From NCBI GenBank assembly GCA_963725085.1, contig CAVRXM010000001.1:372001-436000 (forward strand): 64,000 nt of DNA, written 5' to 3'. This DNA is from VRUE01 sp963725085 (GTDB lineage Bacteria > Actinomycetota > Thermoleophilia > Solirubrobacterales > 70-9). The notes beneath the pieces were generated by a model that had not been told where the DNA came from, made no database searches, and saw only the letters and a list, made by a program, of their open reading frames with translations. Below, piece after piece: positions 1 to 12,746 of the stretch (position 1 is its first letter; every line of letters begins with the position of its first letter). The translations under genes and the position numbers were made by a program.

Positions 1-464
1 AACTCGAGCGCGGCGTCGGGGTCGGGGCTGTGGAGCTCGTTCCAGGTCAGGCAGCCGGGGTCGTTGACGCGGGTCGCTCCGATCGACTGGTTCGGCTCCC
101 AGACGCAGAGGGCCGCTCCCGTCGGGTCCTGGAGCAGGGCCATCCGGCCTGCCTCCATCACGTCGAAGGGTTGCTCGATCACGGTCCCGCCGAGCTCCTT
201 TGCCCGGGCGGCGGCGTCATCGGCGCTCGCGACGGTGACGTAGCTGTTCCAGTGGGGCCGGAACTTGTCGGTCTGCGGCGCGATCGCGGCGGCACTCTCG
301 CCGCCGACCAGGCACATCGTGTAGGTGCCGCCGCCGGGGATCTCGTTGTCGTCGAACTCCCACCCGAGGAGCCCGCCGTAGAAGGACTTCGCCGCCTCGG
401 AGTCGCTCGTGGTCAGGTCGACCCAGCTGAACGTCCCCGGCGCGTGCTCGGTCCTGGTTCCCAT
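1..464 (-). CDS. VOC (glyoxalase/bleomycin-resistance fold) family protein, 3' end outside the window
   Basis: The ATG lies at 462-464 on the minus strand and the frame is open to the window edge, so the C-terminus is missing. The N-terminus (MGTRTEHAPGTFSWVDL, then S-E-A-A-K-S-F-Y-G-G-L-L-G-W) is typical of the first half of a two-module VOC protein. A second module begins near residue 137 (C-L-T-W-N-E-L). These proteins bind a metal or small ligand in paired beta-alpha-beta-beta-beta modules, and the substrate cannot be told from the sequence. The start abuts the stop of the upstream UbiA gene with no gap, so the two are probably co-transcribed. I see no frameshift here. Confidence 0.8.
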   Translation of the reverse strand, partial: MGTRTEHAPGTFSWVDLTTSDSEAAKSFYGGLLGWEFDDNEIPGGGTYTMCLVGGESAAAIAPQTDKFRPHWNSYVTVASADDAAARAKELGGTVIEQPFDVMEAGRMALLQDPTGAALCVWEPNQSIGATRVNDPGCLTWNELHSPDPDAALE

Positions 465-1423
465 CTAGTTGAAGACGTACAGCAGCAGGAAGGCGACAAG
501 AGCGAAGGTCCCGACGCCCGCGATCAGCGGCCTGTCCTCGACGATGATCGCCGCGGTCGAGCGGTCGTCGGCGCGGTCGTAGATCAGGTAGAGGTAGCGG
601 AAGACGCAGTAGAGGACCGGCGGGATCGTCCACATCATCTGGTTGCCGATCAGCGGCGAGTTGACGGCATAGATCGAGTAGCTGATGATCGTCCCGGTCG
701 TGACCAGGGCGACCATCTGGTCGAGGAAGGGCAGCGAGTAATGCTCGAGGACCGGGCGGCTGCTGGTCCCCTGGTGGAGCTCCGAGACCGCCTCCTGGCG
801 CCGCTTGGTGACACCGAGGAAGAGTGCGATGAAGCCGGTGCAGAGGATCAGCCATTCCGAGGCGTGGGCGTCGACGGCGCTGGCGCCGGCGGCGACGCGG
901 AGGATGAACAGCCCGGCGAGGGTCATCACGTCGGCGATCACGATCTGCTTGAGGCCGAGGCTGTAGGCGACCTGGGCGATCCCGTAGCCGACGACCATCA
1001 GGCCGACTTCCCAGTTGACGGTCGCGAAGGCGAGGGCGATCGCGAACGCGGCGAGCAGGGGAGCAATCGTCCGCGCCGCGCGCTCCGAGAGCTCGCCGGC
1101 GGCGAGCGGGCGGAACTGCTTCTTCGGGTGCTTGCGGTCGAGCTCGACGTCCATCAGGTCGTTGACGTAGTAGCCGGCGCTCGAGATCGCGCAGAAGGAC
1201 GAGGAACGCCAGCGACGCCTGCGAGGACGTCGTGCGGGTCGTTGAACTTGCCCGAGAAGAGGAGCCCGGCGAAGACGAAGACGTTCTTGACCCACTCCTG
1301 CGGCCGCGCCGTCTTGATCGCCGCCCGCAACGGCGTTCGCGTCGGCACGACCGGCTGGTCGGCCGCGGTGTCGGGCTCTGCGGGTACCGCGATCGTCGGC
1401 TGTTCCGAGGTGATCGTTTCCAT
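465..1423 (-). CDS. UbiA-family decaprenyl-phosphate phosphoribosyltransferase-like prenyltransferase (frameshifted)
   Basis: This is an integral-membrane UbiA enzyme. The N-terminal block R-P-Q-E-W-V-K-N-V-F-V-F-A-G-L-L-F-S-G and the motif N-D-x-x-D-x-E-x-D-R-K-H-P-x-K-x-F-R-P-L-A-A-G-E-L are the hallmark of 5-phosphoribosyl-1-pyrophosphate:decaprenyl-phosphate transferases (Rv3806c type), which make the arabinose donor precursor for cell-wall polymers. The first Asp-rich motif (NDxxDxxxD) that binds Mg-diphosphate is intact. Several hydrophobic helices follow, up to the C-terminal LLLYVFN. Residues 1-70 and the remainder lie in different frames, with a break near 1200; this looks like a sequencing indel. 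The function is inferred from family motifs, and no other arabinan genes are visible here. Confidence 0.78.
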
Positions 1424-1510
1424 CGTGAGCCGCCGCGCGGCACCGCCGATGCCGCCCGGCCAAGGGAGATACGTCGCGACAGGGTAGCGCTGCGCGGCGG
1501 TCGGCCCCGC

Positions 1511-3176
1511 CTACGGGTCGATCAGCACGCCGGGATTCATGATCGCCGCCGGGTCGAGCTCGGCCTTCGCGGCGCGGAGGGCCGCCGCGAACGGCGCCGG
1601 GCGCTGGCGGTCGTACCAGGGCCGGTGATCGCGGCCGACCGCGTGGTGGTGGGTGATCGTCCCCCCGCCCTCGATCACCGCCTCGGCCGCGGCCCGCTTG
1701 ATCTCGCCCCACTGCTCGACCTCACCGCCGCGGACGGCGGGGGCCATCACCGTGAAGTAGGGCGCGGGCCCGTCCGGGTAGACGTGGGTGAAGCGGCAGC
1801 TCACGCGCGGGGCACCCGGGCCCGATGCCGGGGCGTCGGAGACCTCCGCGACCTTCTTCCTGACGGCCTCGATCGCGTTCGCGTGGAACTCCTCGAAGCG
1901 GTCCCAGGTGATCGCGGTCTCGAAGGTTTCGGAGAGGACGCCGCAGGCGACGAAGGTGTCGCGCAGGTAGGGCGCGAGGAGGAAGGCGCTTCCGCCAGGT
2001 GTCGACCGCCGACCGGCCCTCCACCAGTGCATCGCCTTCGCTCCCTCCCGAAGAATCAGATCGTGACGGTCGGTCGCTCCGGCTCGCGGCCGCGTCCGCG
2101 ATGCCGGGTTCACCCCCGTGCTCTTCGGCGATTCCGACGGCGATCTCCATCTGGGCGTCGACCGGGTGGTGGGCGGACTCGAAGCCGAGGATCAGGAGGC
2201 TCGCGTCGCCGGAGCCGGCGCCGGTCGTCCCCGCCTCGAGCGCATCGAGCAGGCGGCAGTTGGAGGGGTACAGCCCCGACTGGGAGATCTCGCGAACGGC
2301 CCCCGCGGCGGCGAGGAAGTCGCCGAACTCGACCCCGCAGGAGGCCTTGAACGTGGGCCTCGGCCTGACCCGCACCCAGGCCTCGGCGATCGTCGCCGAG
2401 GATGCCCTCGGACCCGATCAGCGCCCGGTCCGGCGAGGGCCCGGCCCCGGATCCCGGCAACCGCCGGCTCTCCCAGTCCCCGCGCGGGGTGATCGCCCGC
2501 ACCGACTCGACGAGGTCGTCGATGTGGGTGTAGAGGGTGGCGAAGTGGCCGCCCGCCCTGGTCGCGATCCAGCCGCCGAGAGTCGAGTACTCGAACGACT
2601 GCGGGAAGTGGCGCAGGGTCAGGCCGTGCTCGCGGAGCTGGTCCTCGAGGTGCGGGCCCGTCGCCCCGGCCTGGATCCTCGCCGCCAGCGAGACGGGGTC
2701 GACCTCGAGCACCCGGTCGAGGCGCCGCAGGTCGAGGCTGACGAACGGGACGGTCGCCGAGCCGCCCCTCGACTCCGCCGACGACGCTCGTCCCGCCGCC
2801 GAACGGGATCACCGCCGCGCCCTCGGCCTCGCACCAGCTCAGCACGGCCTCGATCTCGGACTCGTCGCGCGGCCGGGCGACGAGGTCGGGAGGGTTCTCG
2901 AACTCACCCCGAAAGCCGCGCACGAGGTCCGCGGTAGGACTTGCCGAGCGCATGCGAGACCCGCTCGTACTTCTCGTCGCAGAAGAGGTCCCCGAACCCG
3001 CTCGGGGCCTTCAACCGCGGCGCGCGGATCTCGACCTCCTCCAGCGGCACCGGGTCCTCGACCTCGCCTCCGAGCCCGAGGCGGTCGCGAATCCCCGCCG
3101 CGGCCTCCTCCAGCTGCGAGCGCGACGGCGCCTGGTCCTCGTAGCCCCAACCCCAGTGCTTCAGCCGCCGTGCCAT
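1511..3176 (-). CDS. FAD-linked oxidase, alkyldihydroxyacetonephosphate synthase (AGPS)-like (frameshifted)
   Basis: The protein is about 555 residues. It starts M-A-R-R-L-K-H-W-G-W-G-Y, an N-terminus typical of AGPS-like flavoproteins. The FAD PP-loop P-F-G-G-G-T-S-V-V-G-G is near residue 127, followed by H-F-P-Q-S-F-E-Y-S-T-L-G-G-W-I-A-T-R-A-G-G-H and, near residue 510, T-H-H-H-A-V-G, the His-rich AGPS active-site signature. The C-terminal A-I-M-N-P-G is shared by FAD-oxidase C domains. AGPS exchanges the acyl group of acyl-DHAP for a fatty alcohol, forming the ether bond of ether lipids. Four or five frameshifts (about 2925, 2770, 2400, 2100, 2010) split it; each segment continues the family sequence, so I treat it as one gene. 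An in-frame ATG at 3230 would add 18 residues; I chose 3176 by family N-terminus. The neighbour is a fatty-alcohol-forming reductase. Confidence 0.78.
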
Positions 3177-3260
3177 CGCCGCCACCAGTAGAGGGGGGCT
3201 CTCGACGGGCGGTCTAAAGCGTCGGTCCATGACGGCGCTTGTCCGGCGAGGGCCCGCCCT

Positions 3261-5253
3261 CTACCAGTGGACTCCTTTCATCAGGTGGGCGAAGGCGACG
3301 GCCTCGGTGGTCGGCGCCTTGTCGGGCGCCTCCTCGCCCTTGCCCTTCGCGGCCTGCGACTCGGGGAACAGTTTGTAGGCGGTGTTGAGGATCCGGTCGC
3401 TGAAGGTGGGAGCCACCGCATAGATGACCTCGCCCAGGGTGCCGAGCCTGGTCGCCACCTTCTTCGGCTGGTTGACGATCGCGCCGGAGATCAGCTCCGC
3501 CGCCTCCTCGGGGGTGATCGCCGGGAACATGTCGTACATCCGGGTCGGCGCGATCATCGGCGTCCGCACCAGGGGCATGTGGATCGTCGTGATGTGGACG
3601 CCGTCGTCGATCACCTCGGAGGCGATCACCCGGCCGAAGGCGTCGAGCGCCGCCTTCGAGGCGACGTAGGCGGAGAACCGCGGCGGGTTGGTCTGGGTGC
3701 CGATCGAGCTGATGTCGATGATGTGGCCCGTCTTGTGGGCCCGCATCGAGGGCAGCAGGGCGAGGATCAGCCGCACCGCGCCGAAGTAGTTGACCTGCAT
3801 CGTCCGCTCGTAGTCGTGGAAGCGGTCGTAGGAGAGGCCGACCGAGCGACGGATCGAGCGGCCGGCGTTGTTGACGAGGATGTCGACCCGGCCGTGGTAG
3901 GTGAGCACCTCATCGGCCATCCGCGAGACGTCCTCGACGTCCGACATGTCGCACTGGTGGATGTGGGCCACCCCGCCCGCGGCCTCGATCTCCTCCTTGG
4001 TCTCCTCGAGCTTGTCCATCGAGCGGGCGACGAGCAGCACGGTCCCGCCGGCGTCGGCGACCTTGACCGCGGTCGCTTTGCCGATCCCGGACGAGGCGCC
4101 GGTGATCAGGACGACCTTGCCGCGGACGGCCGATGCGAGCGGGCGGTCCTTGAAGAGGTCGGGGTCGAGGTTCCGCTCCCAGTAGTCCCAGAGCCTGCCC
4201 GCGTAGGACTCGAGCGGCGGCACCTCGATACCGGACCCGGCAAGGGCCGCCTCGGCGTTGGTCGAGTCGAAGTGGGTCGGGTAGTCGAGGTAGTTGAGGA
4301 CGCCGGGCGGTATCCCGAGCTCGCTGAGAGCACGGTTGCCGACCCGCTTCGCCGGCGGGAACAGCCGCAGCCCGGTCTTGACGAGGCTCGTCGCCGGGTC
4401 GGTGACGTTCGGCGTCGAGCCGGTAGGCCGCCTGCGGGGCATCGGCGACCCTGGCGAGCAGGTTGACCAGCTCGCCGGCGGTCTTCGGGTGCGGATCGGT
4501 GAGGGGGAAGGCCTGCCGGTCGAGCCCCGGCTCGTGGGCGATGTGGTCGATCGCGGCGGCGACGTAGTCGACCGGGACGATGTTGATCTCGCCGCCCTCG
4601 ACGCCGACCGTGGGCAGCCAGGAGGGGAGGACCCGGCGGGCACGCTGGAGGAGCTTGAAGAAGTAGTAGGGGCCGTCGACCTTGTCGGTCTCGCCGGTGC
4701 GCGAGTCGCCGACGACGATCCCGGGGCGGTAGACGCGCCAGGGACGCGTGCACTCTTCGCGGACGACCCGCTCGGACTCGTGCTTGGTGCGGAAGTAGGG
4801 GTGGACGTCGAGGTTTTCGGCCTCGTCGAACATGTCCTCGCGCCATTCGCCGCGATAGAGCCCGGCGGCGGCGATCGAGCTGACCTGGTGGAAGCAGCCG
4901 GCCTCGATCGCGGTCGCGAGCTCGACCGCGTGCCGGGTCCCCTCGACGTTGGCCACCTCCTGCGCCTCGGCGCCGGCGGTCATGTCGTAGATCGCGGCCA
5001 GGTGGAAGAAGTGGTCGACGTCGCCGCGCAGCGTCAGCAGGTCCTCCTCGGAGATGCCGAGGCCCGCCTGGGAGAGGTCGCCGGCGACCGGGACGATCCG
5101 GGCCCCGTCGGCTCCCCAGGAGGTCCGCAGCTCCTCGAGCCTGCCGCGCGAGCCCGACCGCACCAGCGCGTAGATCGTGCCCTCGCGCTGCAGCAGCCGC
5201 TCGACGAGATTGCGGCCGATGAAGCCGGTCGCTCCGGTGACGAAGTAGTTCAT
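3261..5253 (-). CDS. Two-domain fatty acyl-CoA (acyl-ACP) reductase forming fatty alcohol, Marinobacter FAR type
   Basis: The protein is about 664 residues. Domain 1 (about 1-370) is an extended SDR with T-G-A-T-G-F-I-G at residues 6-13 and Y-F-R-T-K (Y153, K157). Domain 2 (about 375-600) is a classical SDR with T-G-A-S-S-G-I-G near 380, N-N-A-G and Y-V-A-S-K near 525. The linker W-D-Y-W-E-R-N-L-D-P-D-L-F-K-D-R and the domain order match the bifunctional reductases of Marinobacter (Maqu_2507 type), which reduce fatty acyl-CoA through the aldehyde to the alcohol. One frameshift near 4415 interrupts it. It is upstream of the AGPS-like gene in the same direction and shares a 57-bp divergent intergenic region with the 2-oxoglutarate dehydrogenase. 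The substrate is inferred from family resemblance. Confidence 0.82.
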
Positions 5254-5294
5254 TTCAGCCTTCCTGCCTTAGCTCGGCGCTCACGCTTGTTTCA

Positions 5295-5300
5295 TACACT
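5295..5300 (+). promoter_or_regulatory. Candidate -10 element (TACACT) of kgd
   Basis: TACACT ends 10 nt before the ATG at 5311, so transcription starting 6-8 nt downstream would give a leaderless or near-leaderless mRNA, common in Actinobacteria. No clear -35 hexamer and only a weak purine run (AAGG) directly before the ATG are visible. This is a tentative call. Confidence 0.3.
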
Positions 5301-5310
5301 CAAAGCAAGG

Positions 5311-8300
5311 ATGGCGCAAACGGCCACTGTGCAGATTCAGATGCCCGAAATGGGCGAGTCGGTGACCGAGGGCATCGTCCTCGAGTGGCACGTCGCCGTG
5401 GGCGATTTCGTCAACGAGGGCGACACCGTCGTCGAGGTCTCGACCGACAAGGTCGACGCCGAGGTGCCGGCGCCGGAGGCCGGCGTCATCACCAAGCTGC
5501 TGGTGCAGGTCGATGACGAGGTTCCCGTCGGGGCGCCGTTGGCGGAGATGGAGCCGGGCGACGGGTCCTCCGAGGGACCAGCCGCACAGCCCGCGGGTCC
5601 TGTCGCCGAGGAGGAGGGGCCCTCGGACGCCCCAGAGGCGTCCTCGACCCCCCCGTCCCCGCGCCACCCGCGGGAGATGCGGCTGCAACAGGCGGAGGGA
5701 CCGATCGCCAGGTTGGCGACGGTGCCAATGGCGCCGACGTGAGGGCCACGCCCCTTGCCCGGCGGGTTGCCGCGAGAACGGCGTCGACCTGGGATCGGTT
5801 GCGGGCAGTGGGGCCGGGGCGAAGGTGACGAAGGAGGACGTGCTGGCGGCCGCCAACGGCGGTGGCGACGGGGCGGCGGCGGCCGCGCGCCCGCCGCGGG
5901 CGAGGCGAAGCCGCTGCGAGGGCCGGCCGCGATGCTGGCGCAGGCGATGGACGAGAGTCGCGAGGTGCCGACCGCGACCTCGTTCCGGACGATCTCGGTC
6001 GACACGCTCGACGCCAAGCGCAGGGCCCTGAACGGAATCCTCAACGAGCGCGGGATGAAGGTCTCCTTCACCCACCTGATCGCCTGGGCGATCGTCCAGG
6101 CGGCGAAGGAGTGGCCGGTGATGACCCGCGTCTTCGAGATGCGCGACGGCAAGCCGTTCGCGATCGAGGGCGGGCCGGTCAACCTCGGAATCGCCGTCGA
6201 CATCGAGCGCAAGGACGGCTCCCGCAGCCTGATGGTGCCCGCGATCAAGGGCTCCGACGGCCTCGACTTCGCCGCCTTCCACAGCTACTACGAGGAACTG
6301 ATCAAGAAGACCCGCGAGAGCAAGCTGACCGCCGACGACTTCCAGGGGACGAACATCTCGCTGACCAACCCGGGCGGGATCGGGACGGTCTCCTCGGTCC
6401 CGCGCCTGCTGAGCGGCCAGAGCGCGATCATCGCCACCGGCTCGATCGCCTACCCGCCCGAGTGGGCGCACGCCGGCCCCGACCGGATCAAGCAGCTCGG
6501 CGTCTCGAAGGTGATGACGATGACCTCGACCTACGACCACCGGGTCATCCAGGGCGCCGAGTCGGGCTCGTTCCTGCGCCGGATCGAGCAGCTCCTGCAG
6601 GGTGAGGACGGCTTCTACGAGTCGGTCGCCACCGACCTCGGGATCGACCCGGCCGCGGTCACCGCCGCCCACCCGGCGGCGGCCTCGGCGCCGCCGCTGG
6701 GGGCGCCGCCGCCCGCGACCACGCCGACGCAGCCCGACGAGGAGCTGCTGCAGGCGGTGCAGGCGGCGACCTCGCTGCTCAAGGGCTACCGGACCCACGG
6801 CCACCTCGCCGCCCGCCTCGACCCGCTCGGCAGCGAGCCGAAGGGCGACCCGGCGATCCAGCCCGAGAACCTCAACCTGACCCCGGAGCTGATGTCGCGG
6901 ATCCCGGCCTCGATCCTGCGGATCGGCGTCCCCGGCGAGACCCTGCTCGAGGCGCTGCCGCGGATGCGGGAGGCCTACTGCGGCACGATCGCCTACCAGT
7001 TCGAGCACCTCTCCTCCCACCAGCAGCGGACCTGGCTGCGGGAGATGGTCGAGACCGGCGCCCACCGCGAGCCGCTCGCCGACGACGAGAAACGGCGCCT
7101 CCTGCAGCGGCTGATCGACGTCTTCGAGTTCGAGCGCTTCATCGAGAAGGCCTACCTCGGGCAGAAGATCTTCACGATCGAGGGCCTCGACGCGATCGTG
7201 CCGATGCTCGACGAGCTGATCACCCTCTCCCGCCGCGCCGGCGCCGAGGAGGTCGTGCTTCGGGATGGCGCACCGCGGCCGGCTCGCCGTCCTCGCCCAC
7301 AACATGGGGCGCTCGGTCGAGTCGATCCTCGCCGAGTTCGAGGGCTCGAAGCAGATCGAGGCGGTCAAGGCGGTCGCCGCGATCCCCCACCACGGCACCG
7401 GGGACGTCAAGTACCACTACGGCCACCAGGGGATCTACGAGACCCACGCCGGCGAGAAGATCGCCGTCCGCCTCTACCCGAACCCGAGCCACCTCGAGTT
7501 CGTCAACCCGGTCGTCGAGGGCGCCTCGCGCTTCCTCCAGTCCGACTTCGAGGGGGCGAGGATCGACCACGACCCGCGCCGCGCGGTCCCGGTCCTGCTC
7601 CACGGCGACGCCGCCTTCCCCGGCCAGGGCGTCGTCGCCGAGACGCTCAACCTGCAGGGCGCTGCGCGGCTACACGACCGGCGGCACGATCCACATCATC
7701 CAGAACAACCAGGTGGGGTTCACGACCGACCCCGAGGAGGCCCGCTCGACCCCCTACGCGGCCGACATGGCGAAGGGGTTCAACGTCCCGATCGTCCACG
7801 TCAACGCCGACGACGTCGAGGCCTGCTCGGCCGCGATCCGGCTCGCGATGGCCTATCGCGAGCGCTGGGGCCGGGACATCGTCATCGACGTGATCGGGTA
7901 CCGCCGCTACGGCCACAACGAGACCGACGAGCCGGCCTACACCCAGCCGACGACCGCGGCCAAGATCAAGGCGCACCCGCCGGTGTCCGAGATCTACGCG
8001 AGGAAGCTGATCGACGAGGGCGTGATCGCCGAGGGCGACGTCGAGCGCGAGCGCGAGCGAACGGCGCGAGGAGATGTCGGCGGCGCTGAAGGACCTGCGC
8101 AAGAAGATGGAGCTCGGCGAGTACGAAGACCCGACCGTGACGACCAGCGCCACCGGCGAACTCGACCGCAGCGCCAGCCCGCCGGTCGAGACCGCGGTGC
8201 CGATCGAGCGCCTGCGCCCCCTGAACGAGGCGCTGATCGAGGTGCCCGAGAGCTTCACGATCCATCGCAAGCTGCGCAAACCGCTGGCGAAGCGGATCAC

Positions 8301-9359
8301 GCGCTCGAGGAGGGCGGGATCGAATTCGGCCACGCCGAGGCGCTCGCGTTCTCGACGCTCGCTGACCGAGGGGGTTCACATCCGCCTCACCGGCCAGGAC
8401 ACCGAGCGCGGCACGTTCTCACACCGTCACCTCGTCCTCCACGACGAGAACACCGGGCTGAAGTACTGCCCGATGCAGAACCTCGACGACGCAAACGCGC
8501 CGTTCGAGCTCTACAACAGCCCGCTCTCGGAGGTCGCCTGCCTCGGCTTCGAGTACGGGTACTCGGCGGCGAACCCGAACGCGCTGGTGATCTGGGAGGC
8601 GCAGTACGGCGACTTCGCCAACGCCGGCCAGGTGATCATCGACAGCTTCATCGTCTCCGGCGAGGCGAAGTGGGGCCAGACCAGCCGCCTGACGCTGCTG
8701 CTGCCGCACGGGTACGAGGGCTCCGGCCCGGAGCACTCGAGCGCCCGCATCGAGCGCTTCCTCGCACTCGCCGCCGAGGGCAACATCCGGATCGCCAACC
8801 CGAGCACCGCGGCCCAGTACTTCCACCTCCTGCGCCGCCAGGCGCTGATCCGCAAGCCGCGCCCGCTCGTCGTCTTCACGCCCGAAGGGGCTGCTGCGCC
8901 TCGATCGCGCCGCGGCGACGCCGCAGGAGCTGACCGACGGCCACTTCGAGCTGATCCTCGACGACCCGAAGGCGGCGGATCGCCGCGACAAGGTCGAGAG
9001 GCTGGTCCTCTGCTCGGGCAAGATCTACTACGACCTCGACGCCAGCGAGCGCCGCGATGCGGCCGAGGACGTCGCGATCGCCCGGGTCGAGCTCCTCTAC
9101 CCCTTCGCCAAGGAGCAGCTCGAAGAGCCTGATCGCCTCCTACCCGAACCTGAAGGAGGTCGTCTGGACCCAGGAGGAGCCGCGCAACATGGGCGCTTCG
9201 AAGGTGATGTCGAGGCGCCTTCCCGAGCTGCTGCCGGAGGGCGTCGAGCTCGGCTACGTCGGCCGCCCGACCCGCGCCAGCACCGGCGAGGGGTACGCCG
9301 CCGCCCATGCCCGCGAGCAGGAGCGGATCGTCCTCACCGCCCTCACCCCCGGAAGCTGA
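5311..9359 (+). CDS. kgd: Fused 2-oxoglutarate dehydrogenase: lipoyl + E3-binding + E2 acyltransferase + E1 (Kgd type), frameshifted
   Basis: The product is about 1,349 residues and oxidatively decarboxylates 2-oxoglutarate to succinyl-CoA in the TCA cycle. Residues 1-80 are a biotinyl/lipoyl domain with the lipoylated lysine in S-T-D-K-V-D (K47). An E3-binding segment follows (A-T-P-L-A-R-R-V-A-A ... V-T-K-E-D-V). The E2 catalytic domain ends in Y-D-H-R-V-I-Q-G-A-E-S-G, the Kgd variant of HxxxDG. E2 continues in one frame into the SucA-like E1 part with H-G-D-A-A-F-P-G-Q-G-V-V, V-G-F-T-T-D and W-E-A-Q-Y-G-D-F. About eight or nine frameshifts (near 5745, 5790, 7255, 7665, 8065, 8305-8370, 8885, 9125) break it; sequence continuity suggests indel errors. 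The stop overlaps the next ATG (ATGA). Confidence 0.9.
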
Positions 9360-9709
9360 TGCGGAAGCCGGTGCCGGGCCCGCTGTTCCGCTGGGTCAAG
9401 CGCTTCAGCTGGGTCGAGCTGGCGATCTTCTCGGCCCTGATCGTGTTCTGGCTCGCGCCCGGGTTCGAAACCGAGACGATGGTGTTCGGATGGGCGCACG
9501 GCCTCGGCTTCATCGCGCTGTGCGTGGTGATCTGGATCGCCGCGGTGAGGCGCGAGGCTCCGTACACACTGCTTGCGGCCACCCTCACACCGGTCGGCCC
9601 GGTCGGAAGCGTGATCGGGATCGAACTGATCGAGCGCAAGGGTTGGGGAGTGGCCGAAGTCCCTCGCGAACGCCGCGAATTAGCCGTAGGCACGCTCAAC
9701 TCGCCTTGA
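9359..9709 (+). CDS. DUF3817-family small integral membrane protein
   Basis: A 116-residue protein whose ATG overlaps the TGA of kgd, which implies translational coupling. Two clear hydrophobic segments lie at about residues 20-38 and 45-62. The block G-W-A-H-G-L-G-F-I-A-L, with a histidine inside the membrane, is characteristic of DUF3817 proteins of Actinobacteria, whose function is unknown to me. The frame is intact. The C-terminus is cytosolic-looking and arginine/glutamate-rich. A sigma-70-like promoter begins within its last codons and probably serves the downstream RNA. Confidence 0.82.
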   Translation: MRKPVPGPLFRWVKRFSWVELAIFSALIVFWLAPGFETETMVFGWAHGLGFIALCVVIWIAAVRREAPYTLLAATLTPVGPVGSVIGIELIERKGWGVAEVPRERRELAVGTLNSP

Positions 9710-9734
9710 CCACAGCCGCCTGAGGCGGTATAGC
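9706..9734 (+). promoter_or_regulatory. Strong sigma-70/SigA-type promoter (TTGACC-17-TATAGC)
   Basis: The -35 TTGACC (9706-9711) and -10 TATAGC (9729-9734) are separated by exactly 17 bp. It overlaps the 3' end of the DUF3817 gene and points into a 165-bp interval with no ORF, before a gene that runs the other way. This is the best consensus promoter I see in the window and implies a stand-alone transcript. Confidence 0.6.
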
Positions 9735-9739
9735 TAGGA

Positions 9740-9860
9740 GGTGACTGTTCTTCCGGGCAGTCCCGTCCGGGGGAACGGCCGCGTCGGCATCCCTCCCTGG
9801 CTACCGACGCGCAGGTGCAGTGAGGGTCGCGCGGACCCCCCTGCCTCCCGCGGCCCTTGC
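9740..9860 (+). ncRNA. Candidate structured small RNA with two C-rich hairpin loops (6C-RNA-like)
   Basis: This non-coding interval follows the consensus promoter. A small hairpin (GACTG/CAGTC, 9743-9762) comes first. Then a perfect 8-bp stem CGCGTCGG/CCGACGCG (9780-9787 with 9804-9811) encloses a loop with CCCTCCC. A second hairpin (AGGG...CGCGG with CCGCG...CCCT, 9823-9857) encloses a loop with CCCCCC. Two stem-loops, each with six or more C in the loop, is the description of the actinobacterial 6C RNA. I could not align it to that family, so the identity is tentative; a transcribed structured RNA is better supported. Confidence 0.4.
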
Positions 9861-9875
9861 TGTGCCTACATCTGT

Positions 9876-9894
9876 CGGGCCACCACCGGGCCCG
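9876..9894. terminator. GC-rich hairpin between the small RNA and acnA
   Basis: CGGGCC (9876-9881) and GGCCCG (9889-9894) form a 6-bp stem with a 7-nt loop, between the candidate RNA and the convergent aconitase stop. No U-run follows, as is common in GC-rich actinobacteria. It could serve either direction. Confidence 0.3.
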
Positions 9895-9899
9895 GCTGA

Positions 9900-12717
<2,818 letters not shown>

Positions 12718-12746
12718 GGCTCAATCCTAGGCAAACGGCGCGAGCA

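Noticed and set aside
1511..5253. DprE1/DprE2 (decaprenylphosphoryl-ribose epimerase) assignment because of the adjacent DPPR-synthase-like gene
   Set aside because: The flavoprotein has the AGPS-type T-H-H-H-A-V-G and N-terminal K-H-W-G-W-G motifs and the reductase is a two-domain FAR, both unlike DprE1/DprE2 in length and motifs.
5281..7410. A 709-codon minus-strand open frame opposite kgd
   Set aside because: It overlaps well-recognised lipoyl and E2 sequence on the plus strand and shows only low-complexity Arg/Gly/Leu/Asp text.
9740..9860. Signal-recognition-particle 4.5S RNA
   Set aside because: A GGAAG stretch is present on the minus strand, but the conserved helix 8 (GGTCCGGAAGGAAGCAGCC-like) is missing, and the promoter points the other way.
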